Assembly: GCA_026214975.1 (NCBI GenBank)
Contig: CM047808.1
Location: forward strand, 6,995,262-7,059,261
Length of the DNA stretch: 64,000 nt
Origin: Gentiana macrophylla
Taxonomy: Eukaryota > Streptophyta > Magnoliopsida > Gentianales > Gentianaceae
Direction of reading: 5' to 3'
The position numbers and the translations under genes are program-made. The notes under the pieces are model-generated. The model was not told where the DNA came from. It worked only from the letters and a program-made list of their open reading frames with translations, and did no database searches. Positions 1-11,502 of this stretch are shown piece by piece; position 1 is the first letter of the stretch, and every line of letters begins with the position of its first letter.

Positions 1-1
1 A

Positions 2-463
2 CCAGGACACTTTAAACCTGACTGTCCTGAGCTAAAACAAGGCAAGGAACCTGATTATCTTTGTTTCAACTGCAAGAAGCCTGGACATTTTAGACCTGAT
101 TGTCCAGACCTACTGAAGACCAAAAGTCAACAGAGAAGACATGGCAAGAAGGCTATGGTGGCTGAAGATGAATCTGGCTATGAAATAGAGTCAGAAAAGG
201 GAAATGAATCAGATGATACAGCCCTTGTTGCTGAAATGGAAGATTATGCATTAATGGCAGATATGGATGAGACTGAAGAGGTATATAATTCTGTATCTGT
301 CAACACACCTGCTGATAGTGATTGTGAATCCACTTGTGGCTTAAATCCTAAAACTTTTGACAATGAAGATACTTTAGATGCCATCCTCACTCATCTGAGG
401 AAGATACAATCTGGATATGAAATTGTGAAGGCTGAAAAGGAATCTCTTCAAGCGAAGTTTTGA
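2..463 (+). pseudogene. Sirevirus gag C-terminal part with zinc knuckles
   Basis: This is the end of the nucleocapsid region of the gag polyprotein, which packages element RNA in virus-like particles. Frame 2 opens at the window edge with half a zinc knuckle (PGHFKPDC) and then a full CX2CX4HX4C knuckle at bases 62-112 (CFNCKKPGHFRPDC). An acidic stretch rich in Asp, Glu and Ser follows, and a predicted coiled segment (LTHLRKIQSGYEIVKAEKES) precedes a TGA at 461-463. In intact Sireviruses gag and pol are continuous, so this stop is probably a lesion. The ATG at 155 is internal and not a real start. Confidence 0.8.
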
Positions 464-477
464 GGTGAAAATTTGAA

Positions 478-1449
478 TTGAGTTCTATCAAAGGAAAAGA
501 AAAGGAGGTTGAGCAGAATCAGCATAAGCCTGCTGAACCCTCAGTAGCATCTGACTCTGCTGAGCCATCCTGTTCATTCACTGCATTCAAATCTGGAAAG
601 CCCTATGGTGATAGGACAGGACTTGGATTTGGAAATCAACAATCTAACAAGAATGGATCCAGTAAGGGTACTGAACCTGGAACCAGAATTGGTCCCAAGT
701 TTATACCTGCACAAGATCCAATTTCTGAAAGGGTTCTTTGAGACAAGTGAAGTCCACTGATAAAACTTCTAAAAGGCCAAATCAGAAGTCAAAGAAGTCT
801 ACAGCATCTAAAAGAAAGAATAAATCCAAAAATAAGTATGATGTACCTTCTAGACTCATCGATAGCGGACCCTCTCATCGCCAAGTCTGTTTGGACCACA
901 AAAAGGAAAAGGTCAGAAATATTCCAAAGATAAGAATCCAAATTCCAATAATGTTAGTCATTCAAGGGATACTTATCTCAGGGGGAAAGGTAGATTGTTC
1001 CTCATGATGATGATTGGAATATTTCTGCACTCATTGTTAGAAACAATAAGTATGACCATCTTTGCTAGGATAAAACCTATGCAATGGAGTCGACAAAGGA
1101 CTCGTGAGAGGACTTTTAAAAGACCTCAGCAGGGACCTCAGCAGACCTCATACTACAAAGCTGTACCTAGAAGACAGCAAACCTATGGTCATGTTAATGT
1201 TTTTAGCAACAAGAATCACTCAAAGCAGCATTATAAACCAAAAAGCCAGAAAGCATATGTGGCTCCTACATCACCAACTGTTAAAACTTATGGATGTGTA
1301 GAATTCATGTATGAACCTAAGTATGACACATTTAGAAGAAGACCTTATGGAAGTTTGCCAAGGGTCATGCTTGCCATCGATTACCATGGACCCAAAGCAG
1401 TTTGGGTACCTAAAAGCGCACTAACTTTGTTTTGTAGGGTATCGGTACA
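478..1449 (+). pseudogene. Sirevirus gag-pol linker, fragmented
   Basis: Three overlapping open stretches (478-741, 738-1007 and 995-1474) together cover the linker between the zinc knuckles and protease. The first contains the phrase GDRTGLGF, which recurs in Sirevirus polyproteins. The second is Lys/Ser-rich. The third holds basic segments and, at its end, GPKAVWVPKS just upstream of the protease. Each junction is a frame change, so at least two frameshifts have accumulated. I infer no separate function; this is one broken polyprotein segment. Confidence 0.6.
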
Positions 1450-1827
1450 TTGTGGTGGATGTTCGGACACATGACCAAGAACAAGCACTGTCTGAGAGAT
1501 TTTGTGGCAAAGGATGGTCCTAGGGTGAACTTTGGCAATAAAGACAAGCCTGGTTATACAAGAGGCTATGGCACATTGATAAGAAATGGATTAACAGTCA
1601 GAAATGTTGCCTATGTTGAAGGACTGGATTACAATCTGCTGAGCACTGGTCAATTCTGTGACATGGGATACAAAGTAACTTTTGACAAGGACAAATGTAC
1701 TGTCTTTAGTGAAAGAGGAGATCAGACTGTTCTAGCTGGAAGAAGACAACGGAATATGTATGTTGTGTGGGTGGTCTCACTGAGATTCAGAGACACATCT
1801 CGATTGTGCACACCAAATCAGAACTAA
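1450..1827 (+). pseudogene. Sirevirus aspartic protease region, degenerate
   Basis: The segment resembles the copia protease that cleaves the polyprotein. HMTKNKHCLRDF and the later NVAYVEGLDYNLLSTGQFCD match the conserved run after the active site in this family. The expected active-site motif (Asp-Ser-Gly-Cys-Ser-Arg-His) is damaged: bases 1455-1475 read in different frames give only its remnants (WWMFGHM or GGCSDT), so a frameshift and substitutions hit the catalytic triplet. The frame is lost again near 1760, before the integrase domain. Confidence 0.7.
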
Positions 1828-2456
1828 ATTGGCTGTGGCACAAGAAGTTGAATCATTTGAACTTTGATAATATTAATCTTTTGGTGAAGAAGAAGCTGGT
1901 GGTTGGTTTGCCTGAGATCACATTCAAAAAGGATGCTATATGTGATGCATGTCAGCAGGGCAAACAGATAAAGTCAAGCTTCAAGTCAAAGACCAAACAG
2001 TCAACAGAAAGAGTGTTGGAACTGGTACATATGGACTTATTTGGACCTATAATTCCAACAAGTGTAACAGGAAAGAAATACACCCTAGTAGTTGTGGATG
2101 ATTACTCTAGGTACACTTGGGTGGTATTTATGAACAAGAAGAGTGAAACTCTCAAAAGCTTGCCTAATCTTTTAAAGAGATTACAAAATGAGACAAGTCT
2201 GACAGTAATTAAAATAAGATCAGATCAAGGTACTGAATTTCTCAACAAAGTGATAAGAGAATTCTGTGAAGAGAATGGTGTACTACATCAACTTGTCGGC
2301 CGCACTTTGGTACACCTCGGCAAAATGGGGTTCTTTGAAAGAAAAAAACAGGACTTTAAAGAAGCGGGAAGGACAATGATTTGTGAAGCATTGCTACGAA
2401 AGATATTAAATTTGAAGCAGTCAATACAGCATGCTATACACAAAACAGAACTTTAG
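1767..2456 (+). pseudogene. Sirevirus integrase, N-terminal and core part
   Basis: A GAG-pre-integrase/zinc-binding part is visible: WLWHKKLNHLNFDNINLL and CDACQQGKQ give the HHCC ligands. The rve core follows, with the first catalytic Asp in LVHMDLFGP, the DDYSRYTW signature and the second Asp in RSDQGTEF. The third acidic residue should lie near 2330 (normally NGVxERKN). Here the frame has shifted around 2300 and only GFFERKKQ remains. The open frame ends at a TAG at 2454-2456, followed by degraded integrase sequence up to about 2570. Confidence 0.85.
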
Positions 2457-2569
2457 TAAACAAGAAGCTGCTGAAGACACCCTATGAAATCTGGAATGGG
2501 AGAAAACCAAATATTTCCTATTTCCATCCATTTGGGAGCAAATGTTTCATTCTAAATCACAAGGTACAT

Positions 2570-3646
2570 TTGAAGACTTTCCAACCAAAGTCAGATGAAG
2601 GAATTTTCTTGGGATATTCCTCAGTCAGCAAGGCATTCAGGGTATTAAACAAGAGGTCACTAAAACATGAAGAAACAATGCATGTTGTGTTTGATGAACC
2701 TAAGTTCACTGGTATGGAAGATGAAGATTGTGAACCTGCTGAGGATCAACAAGTCACTGATCCTGACTGTGTTGAAGTTTTGGAAAAATTCAATGACTTA
2801 AAAGTCTCTGACACTGCTCCTGCTGGACACCCTGTTGGTGACTTTACTGAAGAAACAATTGAAGAAATTCAAGGATCTGCTGAACCCCCTGTTGTTGAAG
2901 AAACTACAGCAGACCACAGTGAAGATGAAGTTCCTGATAATCAATCCAACAAGAATCCACAATGGTTGAGGGATCACCCTGCTGAACTAGTTATTGGGAA
3001 TGTGCAGCAAGGTGTAAGGACCAGAAGACAATTGGAAGCAATGTTTACTTGTTTTCTATCCCAAATGGAACCAAAAGTTGTTGAAGAAGCAATATCTGAT
3101 CCAGACTGGATAATTGCTATGCAAGAAGAATTAAATGAATTTGAAAGAAATCAAGTTTGGACACTAGTTGAAAGGCCAAGTCATGCAAATATCATTGGTA
3201 CTAAGTGGGTATACAGAAATAAACTTGATGAATCTGGTACCATTGTAAGAAACAAGGCCAGACTAGTTGCAAAAGGCTATTCTCAAGCAGAAGGAATAGA
3301 TTTTGATGAGACTTATGCACCTGTTGCAAGATTGGAAGCTATCATATTATTCTTGGCACATGCTGCATATAAGAACTTCAAAGTATATCAAATGGATGTC
3401 AAGAGTGCATTTTTGAATGGCATTCTAGAGGAGGAAGTCTATGTTCAGCAACCTCCTGGATTTGAAGTTAAAGATCAAGAAGATAAAGTGTATAGACTGA
3501 ACAAAGCACTTTATGGATTGAAACAAGCACCAAGAGCTTGGTATGAGACTCTATCTCAATTCTTGGAGGACAATGGCTTTACTAAAGGAACCATTGACAA
3601 GACACTTTTCAGAATCAGTGAGGGAAACAGCACCCTGTTGGTATAG
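2570..3646 (+). pseudogene. Sirevirus reverse transcriptase
   Basis: This is the copia RT that copies element RNA into cDNA. Its N-terminal third is the acidic, poorly conserved connection from integrase. The RT proper starts near residue 215 with [13 protein letters not shown], then [42 protein letters not shown] and [13 protein letters not shown] single TAG at 3644-3646 interrupts the frame four codons before the catalytic YVDD, which is preserved directly downstream (IYVDDIIFGSE, about 3647-3679). Apart from this stop the domain is well preserved, implying a fairly recent loss of function. Confidence 0.92.
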
Positions 3647-4654
3647 ATCTATGTAGATGACATAATATTTGGTTCTGAAAATGATCTTCTGTGTGAAAAA
3701 TTTGCAAATCTAATGAAGAGTAAATTCCAAATGAGTATGATGGGAGAAATGAACTACTTTTTGGGATTGCAAGTCAAGCAAATGAAAGATGGAATCTTCA
3801 TTCATCAAACCAAGTATACCAAGGAGTTGCTAAAGAAGTTTGGTATGGAAAACAGTGCCAGGATTTCAACTCCAATGGGTACAAATATCAGACTGGATGA
3901 AGATAAAGAAGGCAAAGATGTTGATCAGACCTTATACAGAAGGATGATAGGCGGTCTCTTTGTACTAGCGCCAAAGCCAGACTGATATATCCTTTCTTTG
4001 TAGGTGTTTGTGCAAGGTTTCAATCTAAACCTAAAGAAAGTCATTTAAGTGCAGTCAAGAGAGTTCTCAAGTACCTTAAAGAGACTTTGGGAGTAGGGAT
4101 ATGGTATTCCAAGGATGGAAGCTTCAAAGTGATATCCTACTCAGATTCTGACTATGCTGGATGCAAAATTGATAGAAAAAGCACCTCAGGAACCTGTCAA
4201 TTAATGGGAAGTAGATGGTCTCCTGGTTCGACAAGCGAATTCTATATCAACTTCAACTTGAAGTGAATACATTCTTTCTTTGGAAGTTCTTTGTGCTGCA
4301 GTACTATGGTTAAGGCAACAATTAAGGGACTATGGAATTGAAGAAAAGGAAATTCCAATCATGTATGACAACACTAGTGCAATTGCAATCACAGAAAATC
4401 CTGTTTTGCACTCAAGAACCAAACACATTGATGTGAGACATCACTTTATTAGAGATCATGTTGAAAAGAAAGATGTGGTGGTTCTATATGTCCCTACTGA
4501 GAATCAACTTGCTGATATTTTCACTAAACCACTTGATAGTGAAAGATTTGCTAAGTTAAGGACTGAACTTGGAATCATAAAGGTTGGTGATATTCGGCAG
4601 TCTTTGGAATTCACCAAGGGATTAGTCTTTGCTATGTTGGGTGAGCTCACTTAG
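3647..4654 (+). pseudogene. Sirevirus RT end and RNase H
   Basis: RT continues in the same frame after the stop at 3644 and runs through MMGEMNYFLGLQV and FIHQTKYTKELLKKFGM. The frame breaks near 3955-3985. RNase H motifs include SYSDSDYAGC (about 4137-4166), the damaged SxSEYI motif near 4255, and from 4280 LCAAVLWLRQQL, YDNTSAIAI, HSRTKHIDVRHHF and the closing LADIFTKPLD. RNase H removes the RNA template during cDNA synthesis. At least two frameshifts are present. Confidence 0.88.
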
Positions 4655-4781
4655 CAGATTAGTCATTGGTATCAACAATTCCAAGTACTTATGTTTGAAC
4701 AATTGAGCAAGTGAGGTTGCCAATGGGATTGGTCTTTGTCATTTTGGGTGAGCTCACTTGACAGATCAGTCATTGGTATTA
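4618..4781 (+). repeat. imperfect 57 bp direct repeat after RNase H
   Basis: Bases 4618-4674 and 4725-4781 share a run beginning GGGATTRGTCTTTG and ending CATTGGTAT, both including GTGAGCTCACTT. The copies are about 50 bp apart. They lie just after the RNase H stop, between pol and the extra ORF. Confidence 0.75.
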
Positions 4782-5196
4782 AATCTCATTCTATATTATC
4801 AATTGAACAAAACAAAAAGAAAGCGAGGATCGAAGATAGTACATTTGTCGTGATTTCTTTGAAGCCTATTTATCGATGAAGAGATTGAACCTACCTGCTT
4901 GAGGATTGCCCTGCTGAATGGAACGTTACTCGGTCAAAATTATTAAAGTCAAAAAGGCATATTGGCGGGATATTTATTTTATCCTTCACTACCTCAGTTA
5001 ACACGATCTAACGGTTACAAACGTTATGGAGGAGTTGTAAGCCACGTGTCAAGACTGCATTAATTAAATTTAATCGTGGTTACCTCAATGTACGTGCAAT
5101 GACAGTTTCAACTACCTACTGTCTATTTAATCAGACTGTCACACAGCGGATTCTCTACTTGCAATTTCTACTTTATCACTGCAAATCCTACTCTGT
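4782..5196 (+). other. spacer between pol and the extra ORF of the Sirevirus
   Basis: No coding potential was seen. The stretch is AT-rich with a few stops in every frame. It would hold any splice acceptor or internal promoter used to express the downstream ORF, but I cannot point to one with confidence. Confidence 0.5.
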
Positions 5197-6153
5197 GTGA
5201 ACACAGATTTGAGAATAATTCTTCTTCATCTTTTTCTTATTTCAATGGCGGAAAGGATTGAAGTTCAAATCGAATCAAGCCAAAGTGTGAGAGACTATGT
5301 TGTTGATGCAAAACAAACAGAGTTGGCTATTAATATTGGTCGAAGAATAAGGAGGATTGCTGGTTTGGAGAACGTACTTAACATCAGATTAGAAACAATT
5401 TCATACACTAATGTCAGTGATTTCTGGAAACATATGGTTGTGGAAGAAGGAAAGGAAGCATTCAAAACAACAGTGAATGCTGAGGAGTTAGAAATTTCTC
5501 CCAGTTTACTGAGAGAAGTTTTTGGTTTTGAAGAAGTGGTAAATGCCCCAACAAATCCTGAAGCAATGGGACTGTCCAAGATGGATTTTGTTGACCAAAT
5601 CAAAACAAATGCAGCCATCAAAACCATTCCAGGCATCAATGTAAAGCATATTGGATATGAGTACAACCTGCTGAGCAAATTGATTGCAAAGAATTTATTA
5701 GGGCTGATTGGAAGTATGGACACTCTATCAGGACCCAAGATAGAGCTGATGGAAATCATCTGTAAAAGCAGAAAATTTGATTGGGCTGGGTACTTCATTC
5801 ATTACATGAAGAAGGTACACAAGGAAGATAAAGAAGGAAAAAGGAAATCAAAGGCCTTACCCTTAGGTTTGATGATTCAGACCCTGCTGAACCACTTGAA
5901 GGTTCCTGATCTTGAGCCTGACAACATCAATCAATCCAGGTATAAGAAGGAGATTGATAATGCCATTCCTGGTCTAGATGATGATGAAATTGTTGCTGAG
6001 GAAGCTGCTGGTGATGACAATGATGATGATGATGGTGATGCTGGTGGTGAGCAGGTTTTGCAAACCAAGAAGATATCATCAAGCCTCTTTGCACCAAAGA
6101 AACCTCACCGAAAAGAAAATTTGGAGACACAAGGAAAATTACCGAGATTCTAA
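5197..6153 (+). pseudogene. Sirevirus extra ORF, first part
   Basis: Sireviruses often carry an additional ORF between RNase H and the 3' LTR, sometimes called env-like. This one has a likely start at the ATG at 5245 (MAERIEVQIESSQS); the ATG-less extension upstream to 5197 is hydrophobic (LRIILLHLFLI) and could instead be a signal-like segment. The body (residues 20-250) is a globular alpha-helical region, followed by an acidic run of Asp and Glu encoded by a GAT repeat near 5980-6035. I recognise no transmembrane segment and no known viral envelope domain. The frame shifts between 6110 and 6219. Function unknown. Confidence 0.7.
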
Positions 6154-6218
6154 AGCCTAAGAGAACAAAGAAACAAAGCGGCCACAGACTTAGAGTCCAC
6201 GAGGTCAAGTGGAGGTTC

Positions 6219-8108
6219 TTGACCTTTTGTTTTGCAAGGAAAACTGTTATTGAAATATTAAGGGGACAACAGAAAGAATTCAGTAGAAAGAGAAAATCTA
6301 CTGTGGTTGAAATTGAAGAAGATGAACCACTTTCCAAGAGAATGAAGGAGGTTATGCATAAGAAGAAGCATGGAAAGGGGAAAGAACTGAAAAACCTGGA
6401 AGTTCTAAAAGAACAAGAAAAGGATGATGATGAAATGGAAGAAGGAGAAGCCATTGAGGCTGAGCCCTTGACCATTATTACACCTGATATGGATACAGAG
6501 GTTGTTGTTGAGCAACCTACTTAAGAATCACAGCAAAATACTGAACCTGGACCTGCTGTGATAGTTGAAGAAATGGTTGAAGACCCTGCAATTGTTGCAA
6601 GAACTCGGGGAAGAAGCGTCTGCGCCAACCTGTTTGATGAGCATGTAAGTCAGGGGGAACCAAGTATTGAACAGATGTAAGTAGTAGGTACAAATGTACG
6701 GTCTCAGCAACCTACTGACTTTGAAGCATCTGTTGCAGAAACCATGAGCTTACTTGTTGAAGCTTTTGGAGGTCAGCAAGCTGCTGAACCTGCCATGAGG
6801 AAGCCATCCATGCCTTATGAGAAGGCATCCAAAAAGAACAAAGTAGATCCTAACTTCAAAAAGTTGCAAAACTATTTTCAGTGGAAGTTTGGATTCTACA
6901 AGAGACAAAAACCAGCTGCTGATCCAATGAGTGGATTTGAAGAATGGGCATTTGAGCAGCTAGGTGTGGACAGCCTACTGGATTTGATAGATACTAGCAT
7001 GTTGCAATCCAGGCTGATGGATCTGATTGATGAAGGAAAGAAAAATGGAAAGATTATGTTCAGAGATTCAAAGTTCACACCAGATAGTGATTCATCAGAT
7101 TCTGATGATGATGATACCCCTATGTTTCCTGGGGAGACCAGTGGAGTGGCTAGAGTAACAACAACTGAAGCCATTGGTCAAGAAACTCACGAGAGATCGG
7201 TAAGTCTCTGGTCAAGGCCAAGAGATCGGGAAATGGATGAGGACCTACAGGATCTCACCATGAATGATCTGGAGGCATTGATCAATGAAAGTATTACTCT
7301 GAGTGCTAGTAGGCTAACTGATGCACCAAGTACATTCCATGTTGTAAAGCCTACTACACTAACTGATGCTGGACAGAGTGAGGATTTGGTTGGAGAAAAG
7401 GTTGTTGATTTTAATGAACCTAGTGTCAGTTATGAAGAGTCCATTGAATATCAAGATGGATTTGACTTTGAAGACACTCTCACTAAAACTGCCATCATCC
7501 TACACAAGATTGGTCATGCTGAAGGTTTCCAAGTGGATAATGACAATATATTCAATCCACAAGGAATTGAAGAGGAGGTACAGGCTGCTGAGTCTCAAAC
7601 AGCACCTGGACAAAGGTTGGAACCTGATTTGGGTTTGGAGGAAACCCCTGCTGTTGTTATTGTTGAAGAGGCTGCTGTAGTGGAGCCTACTGAAGACAAA
7701 ACCATTAAAGGAAAAGATAGTCAGCAGGCTGCTGAAGTTGTTGAGGATGAACAGCTACTGGACTATGACTTCAGTGATGAGGAATTCTTGATGCCTGAAG
7801 AAGAAGATTTTGATGTTGAACCCCCACAGGCATTTGTTCCCATCTTTGAAGAACCAGCCATTGATCCTATCCTGGATGAATATCAAGGACCTAATCCTGC
7901 TGGATTGGATAGGAGTTGGGAAATGGTTATCAGAAATCAAAGGCCACAGTACAATGTGGAGGAGCCTGCTGATGAAGTCACTGGTGGAAGAATGACCAGT
8001 GAAGTACCAGTTGAAGTGCTAAATGAGTTAAGAACTGTAAGGCATGATATGCAAGCGATTAAGGACACAAGCTGGATAGACAGGAAGAGAGATTTGAAGA
8101 AGCGATGA
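6219..8108 (+). pseudogene. Sirevirus extra ORF, middle part, with in-frame stops
   Basis: Frame 0 is open from 6219 to a TAA at 6522-6524, then to a TGA-free stretch with another stop near 6678, then from 6744 to 8108 (454 codons). The sequence is rich in Glu, Asp, Lys and Val, with a basic nuclear-localisation-like patch (KRMKEVMHKKKHGKGK). It is probably disordered with coiled-coil potential. A short conserved-looking block reads NYFQWKFGFYKRQKP. There is no recognisable enzymatic motif. This is the continuation of the ORF starting at 5197, not a separate gene. Confidence 0.65.
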
Positions 8109-8117
8109 AGATGGTAA

Positions 8118-9068
8118 ATGAAAGCAGACAATCTCATCGCCACGATTGCTTCAAACTTCACATCTACTCAAAATGCTGTGAATAATCTGATATTAGATGT
8201 GAGGGGCATCAAGGTTGGAATTACTGGAAAAGATAAATTTCTGAAGAATCAATTTATTTCTATCCATCAGAAACTTGACAACCTTGCTGAAACATCAAGA
8301 CTGCTTGAGCCTCATCTTTTGCACAACAACAATCTGAATTGGATCCTAAAGTTACTGAGAGGATCAACCTACTAGAGCAGACCCTGCAATCAAGGATTAC
8401 TGCAGTTGATACAAGGAGTGAGATCATGGAAGGACAACTGCATAATCTGATACTCACACAGGAAAGTGTTCATGGGTCTTTGTGTGCGTTTTGTTGATAA
8501 TGTCAATAATGGGGAAGAAGGGAATTCAGCACAAGCAAAAGAGGCAGCAAGGATCTTTGCAAAGAAACAGTGGGATGACAACATCAATGAGTTTAAACAA
8601 CCTGCACCTCATAGACTGACACTCACTGATGCTTTATTTGCTAAGTACAAGAGGCTAAGGAATGAAAAGAAGAAACCATTCAACCATATGGGATTTTTTG
8701 AAGGTCTTAATAGGTTTTTGGAAATGGAGCTTTGGGATTCAAGGATGAAAGCTATGAGAGCCACCAGAAGACTTAAAACTGGTGAAAAACTTCCAAGGAT
8801 TGGATCTGCTGAAGCTGCAAGAGTCTCATTGGATGAGTTCAAAGATGTGTATATCAAAAGTGGTTTTAGTTTGCAAGGGATAACCAAAACCATAGCTGAA
8901 GCCTGGAAGTTATGGAAAGACCTAAACAGTTGGGTGGACTTCAGTTTCATAGAAAATCAGTGGATGCAAGATACAGTAAGGGAAATCAGGGATGCTATGA
9001 AACAACAAGAAAAAGCCAATAAAGAGTATGAAGAGATGATGAAGAAAGATCCCAGATTTAGAAAGTGA
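8118..9068 (+). pseudogene. Sirevirus extra ORF, C-terminal part
   Basis: Frame 0 resumes at 8118 and again at 8466-9068 (200 codons), with a frame disturbance between 8340 and 8466. The predicted protein is helical with heptad-like spacing (FTSTQNAVNNLILDVRGIKV), followed by a basic block (KKQWDDNINEFKQP) and a C-terminal coiled segment ending MMKKDPRFRK. It ends 147 bp before the 3' LTR, as expected for the extra ORF of this lineage. Function unknown. Confidence 0.65.
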
Positions 9069-9200
9069 AATATGTTTATCCTTGCTGCATCTAGAATGTA
9101 ATAATTGAACAACTGATTTTAATGAGATTTAACCAAGCTTATTCTGTTTTTGTTCTTAATCTTTTTGCTTTGCTGTAAGTGAGGGTATTGACATCATCAC

Positions 9201-9215
9201 CAAAAAGGGGGAAAT
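9201..9215 (+). other. polypurine tract of the Sirevirus
   Basis: The run CAAAAAGGGGGAAAT directly precedes TGTTGG, the LTR start. Such a tract primes plus-strand DNA synthesis. Confidence 0.9.
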
Positions 9216-10991
9216 TGTTGGACAGATTTTAATAAAAAGAACCTTGTTGAGAATCATTGTACACACTTTAACAATCCTCAGGTTTTGGTGATGAGTGTCA
9301 TACTAGCTGTTATAGTTTGCAAAGGCAAAAAGATGTCTAGATATGATGTATAGGATTTACTAGAGTTTGATCTTTGTACAGGTTTGATCAAACAAGCCTT
9401 TGTAAAAAGTCGGTGACTTGGTTCATTGAGACGATCTAGGTCGATAGGGTAGATAGGTCGAGTAGACTAGTCAGGAACTCTTTGTCAAGACCCAAGATCA
9501 AGGTGAGGTTCAAACTCGATTAATGAAGGCTAAGGGATCAAACTTAGTATTTAAAGTCAAGGATATGGAATCAGAATTTAGGCAAGTCTGTGATGACCTA
9601 AACTGATTACATATACCTTGTGTAGAAGGTCTAAGTTCCATAAGTTGGATGATGTTTGGAACTTGGTTATAATTAAAAGGTGTACTCTAACTTCACAAAC
9701 TAAAAGTTAGATAATAGGAATCAGCTGCAATATACTTAATGCACAGCAAATTGCTGATCAGCAGACTGATTAATATTTCAGCAGACTGGAGAACCTGCTG
9801 ATAATTTACCTCGGTTAAATCAAGATTATTTTGAAGGACTATATGGATAAGGACAGCCAACTACCTCTGACTTATCAAGAAAATCAAAGGCTAAGATTAA
9901 AAGGACGTTGGGATGATCTCTATTTTTATCCATTGGATACAAGTCAAACGGGTGGATGATCATGCCTTTGTCAAAAAGTAATCTGACGATGTCGATCCCC
10001 ATGAATAGTGATGAAGGTAAAACAGATGGGACAAAAACAAGGAACGGCTACATTTGAATTTCAAATGTAAGTCACATGTTGTCCCACCTATAAATAGAAG
10101 ACTTTCAAGTCAGAAACAGAGGATGAAAATTGAACAAATTAACAAGCTATAAAGAGATACCTTGCTGAGCTACACCCTACTGAACTTACTGAGCTTAAAG
10201 CTACTGATCTAGTAAAATCCTTCAAGTGATTTCTGTGTTCAAGCTACATCAAGCATACACACTTGAAGACTGCAAGCTGCTGATTATATCATCCTAATCA
10301 AGTCTTTGAATCGAATCATTTAATTGATTCACTCTTTATTTTATAAAGAACTCATTGAAACAAAGTGAAGCACTCTTGTGTGAAGGATTTGTTGTTTGTG
10401 GTGGAGATTTGGTGAAGAGGCAATCCTACCCTTCAAGGACCAGTGGAAGACTAAGGAGCAGCAATCCTACCTGTTCCCAGTCTTCAGTTTGTGAAGCCAT
10501 AGTGATTGGTGAAGGACAAGAAACCTTAGGAATCTTTGTAACAGCTGTATCAAAGATCTCTAGTGGATTTCCTCCAACATCACAGGAGAAGAGTGGACTG
10601 ACAGGATTACACCACCTGGAACCACTATAAATCTTGCCTACTTACTTTCTGCATTTACTTTCTGTATTTAGCTTACATAACATCAACATACTGAACAAGC
10701 ATACTGATACATATACACACAATCACTACTAAGTATCCAATACTTAGTATCATATTTAAACAACTAATTTTAAGGCTTAAACTTTTATAAATCCATTTGC
10801 ACAAGTTCAACCAAACCAAACTTCGGTGACTCACCATCTATCATTGAGACCATTGAAGTCTCAACAGAACTCTGAAGTATCGTAGATTGCTTGAAGTTGC
10901 AGAATTTGTTAACTCCAAAGTTTTTAAGTGTTAAGTTTATTCACCCCCCCCCCCCTCTAAACTTAACCAAAGCCTTTTCAAGGGACCAACA
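9216..10991 (+). repeat. 3' LTR of the Sirevirus (1776 bp)
   Basis: It starts TGTTGGACAG right after the polypurine tract and ends AGGGACCAACA, giving the terminal inverted repeat TGTTGG/CCAACA. A TATA box lies at 10089-10098 (CTATAAATAG). A run of 12 C residues at 10944-10955 lies 36 bp before the end. The open frame at 10355-10630 is part of the R/U5 region and I do not regard it as a gene. Length is typical for this lineage. Confidence 0.9.
10089..10098 (+). promoter_or_regulatory. TATA box in the Sirevirus LTR
   Basis: CTATAAATAG follows a GC-richer stretch and precedes an A-rich leader. It is the only convincing TATA in this LTR. Confidence 0.6.
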
Positions 10992-11502
10992 GAGAGAAAT
11001 AGTGAAACTGCCGCTCACCATGAGGTTACTTGTTTCAATATACAAGAAGGTGTATATGGAGTGGTTACTAGACAAGGTAATCATCATGGATGCATGGCTA
11101 ATCGTAGTCACACGTTGAATCTTTCGAAGAGGACGTGTACATGTAACAAGTGGCAAAACCTACATTATCCATGTTCTCATCTTATAGCGGTTTGTCGCTC
11201 GACTCCATAGACACGGATCAATATGTTGACCCTTTGTTCTCGTGTGGGAATACTTTGGTTCTTATCGTCCATGCTTTCTAATTGTGCCTGACGAGGATTA
11301 TTGGAAGACAATGACGGGACCGGTACTAGTAGTCAACCCCGCATGGAAAAGAGGCAAGGGACGTCCGAAATCTAAAAGAATCCGTAATGAAATGGATGAG
11401 TTACCAAAGACAAAGGTTGCATGTAGTTTATGTAATGTCGAGGGTCATAACAAGCGCTCTTGTCCATTGAAACAATCTAATTTGCCCGGTCCTTCACGGT
11501 AA
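10992..11502 (+). pseudogene. Mutator-like (MULE) transposase, C-terminal fragment
   Basis: Frame 0 from 10992 reads HHEVTCFNIQEGVYGVV and then RTCTCNKWQNLHYPCSHLIAV. This is a SWIM zinc finger (CxC...CxH) typical of the C-terminus of MULE transposases. After a frameshift near 11240 the sequence continues with RPCFLIVPDEDYW and a CCHC knuckle (CSLCNVEGHNKRSC) at about 11420-11460. The DDE catalytic domain would lie upstream and was separated by insertion of the Sirevirus exactly in front of 10992. A stop at 11220 and the frameshift make it a pseudogene. Confidence 0.85.

Larger units (their letters stand above)
1..10991 (+). mobile_element. Sirevirus-like Ty1/copia retrotransposon, 5' end outside window
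   Basis: The gene order is gag zinc knuckles, protease, integrase, RT and RNase H, followed by a long extra ORF, a polypurine tract and a 1.78 kb LTR. A copia gene order plus a large ORF between RNase H and the 3' LTR, with a purine tract running into TGTTGG, is characteristic of the Sirevirus (SIRE/Maximus) group. The 5' LTR, primer binding site and gag start lie left of position 1. All reading frames are broken, so the copy is inactive. The right end falls inside a Mutator-like transposase reading frame, so this element inserted into an older transposon. The 5' target-site duplicate is out of view; the 3' copy would be GAGAG at 10992. Confidence 0.9.

Noticed and set aside
5295..5798. 167-codon minus-strand frame
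   Set aside because: Antisense shadow of the Sirevirus extra ORF; same for 5927-6475 and 8609-8950.
10355..10630. 91-codon open frame inside the Sirevirus LTR
   Set aside because: It lies between the LTR TATA box and the LTR end and is part of the R/U5 region; no domain recognised.
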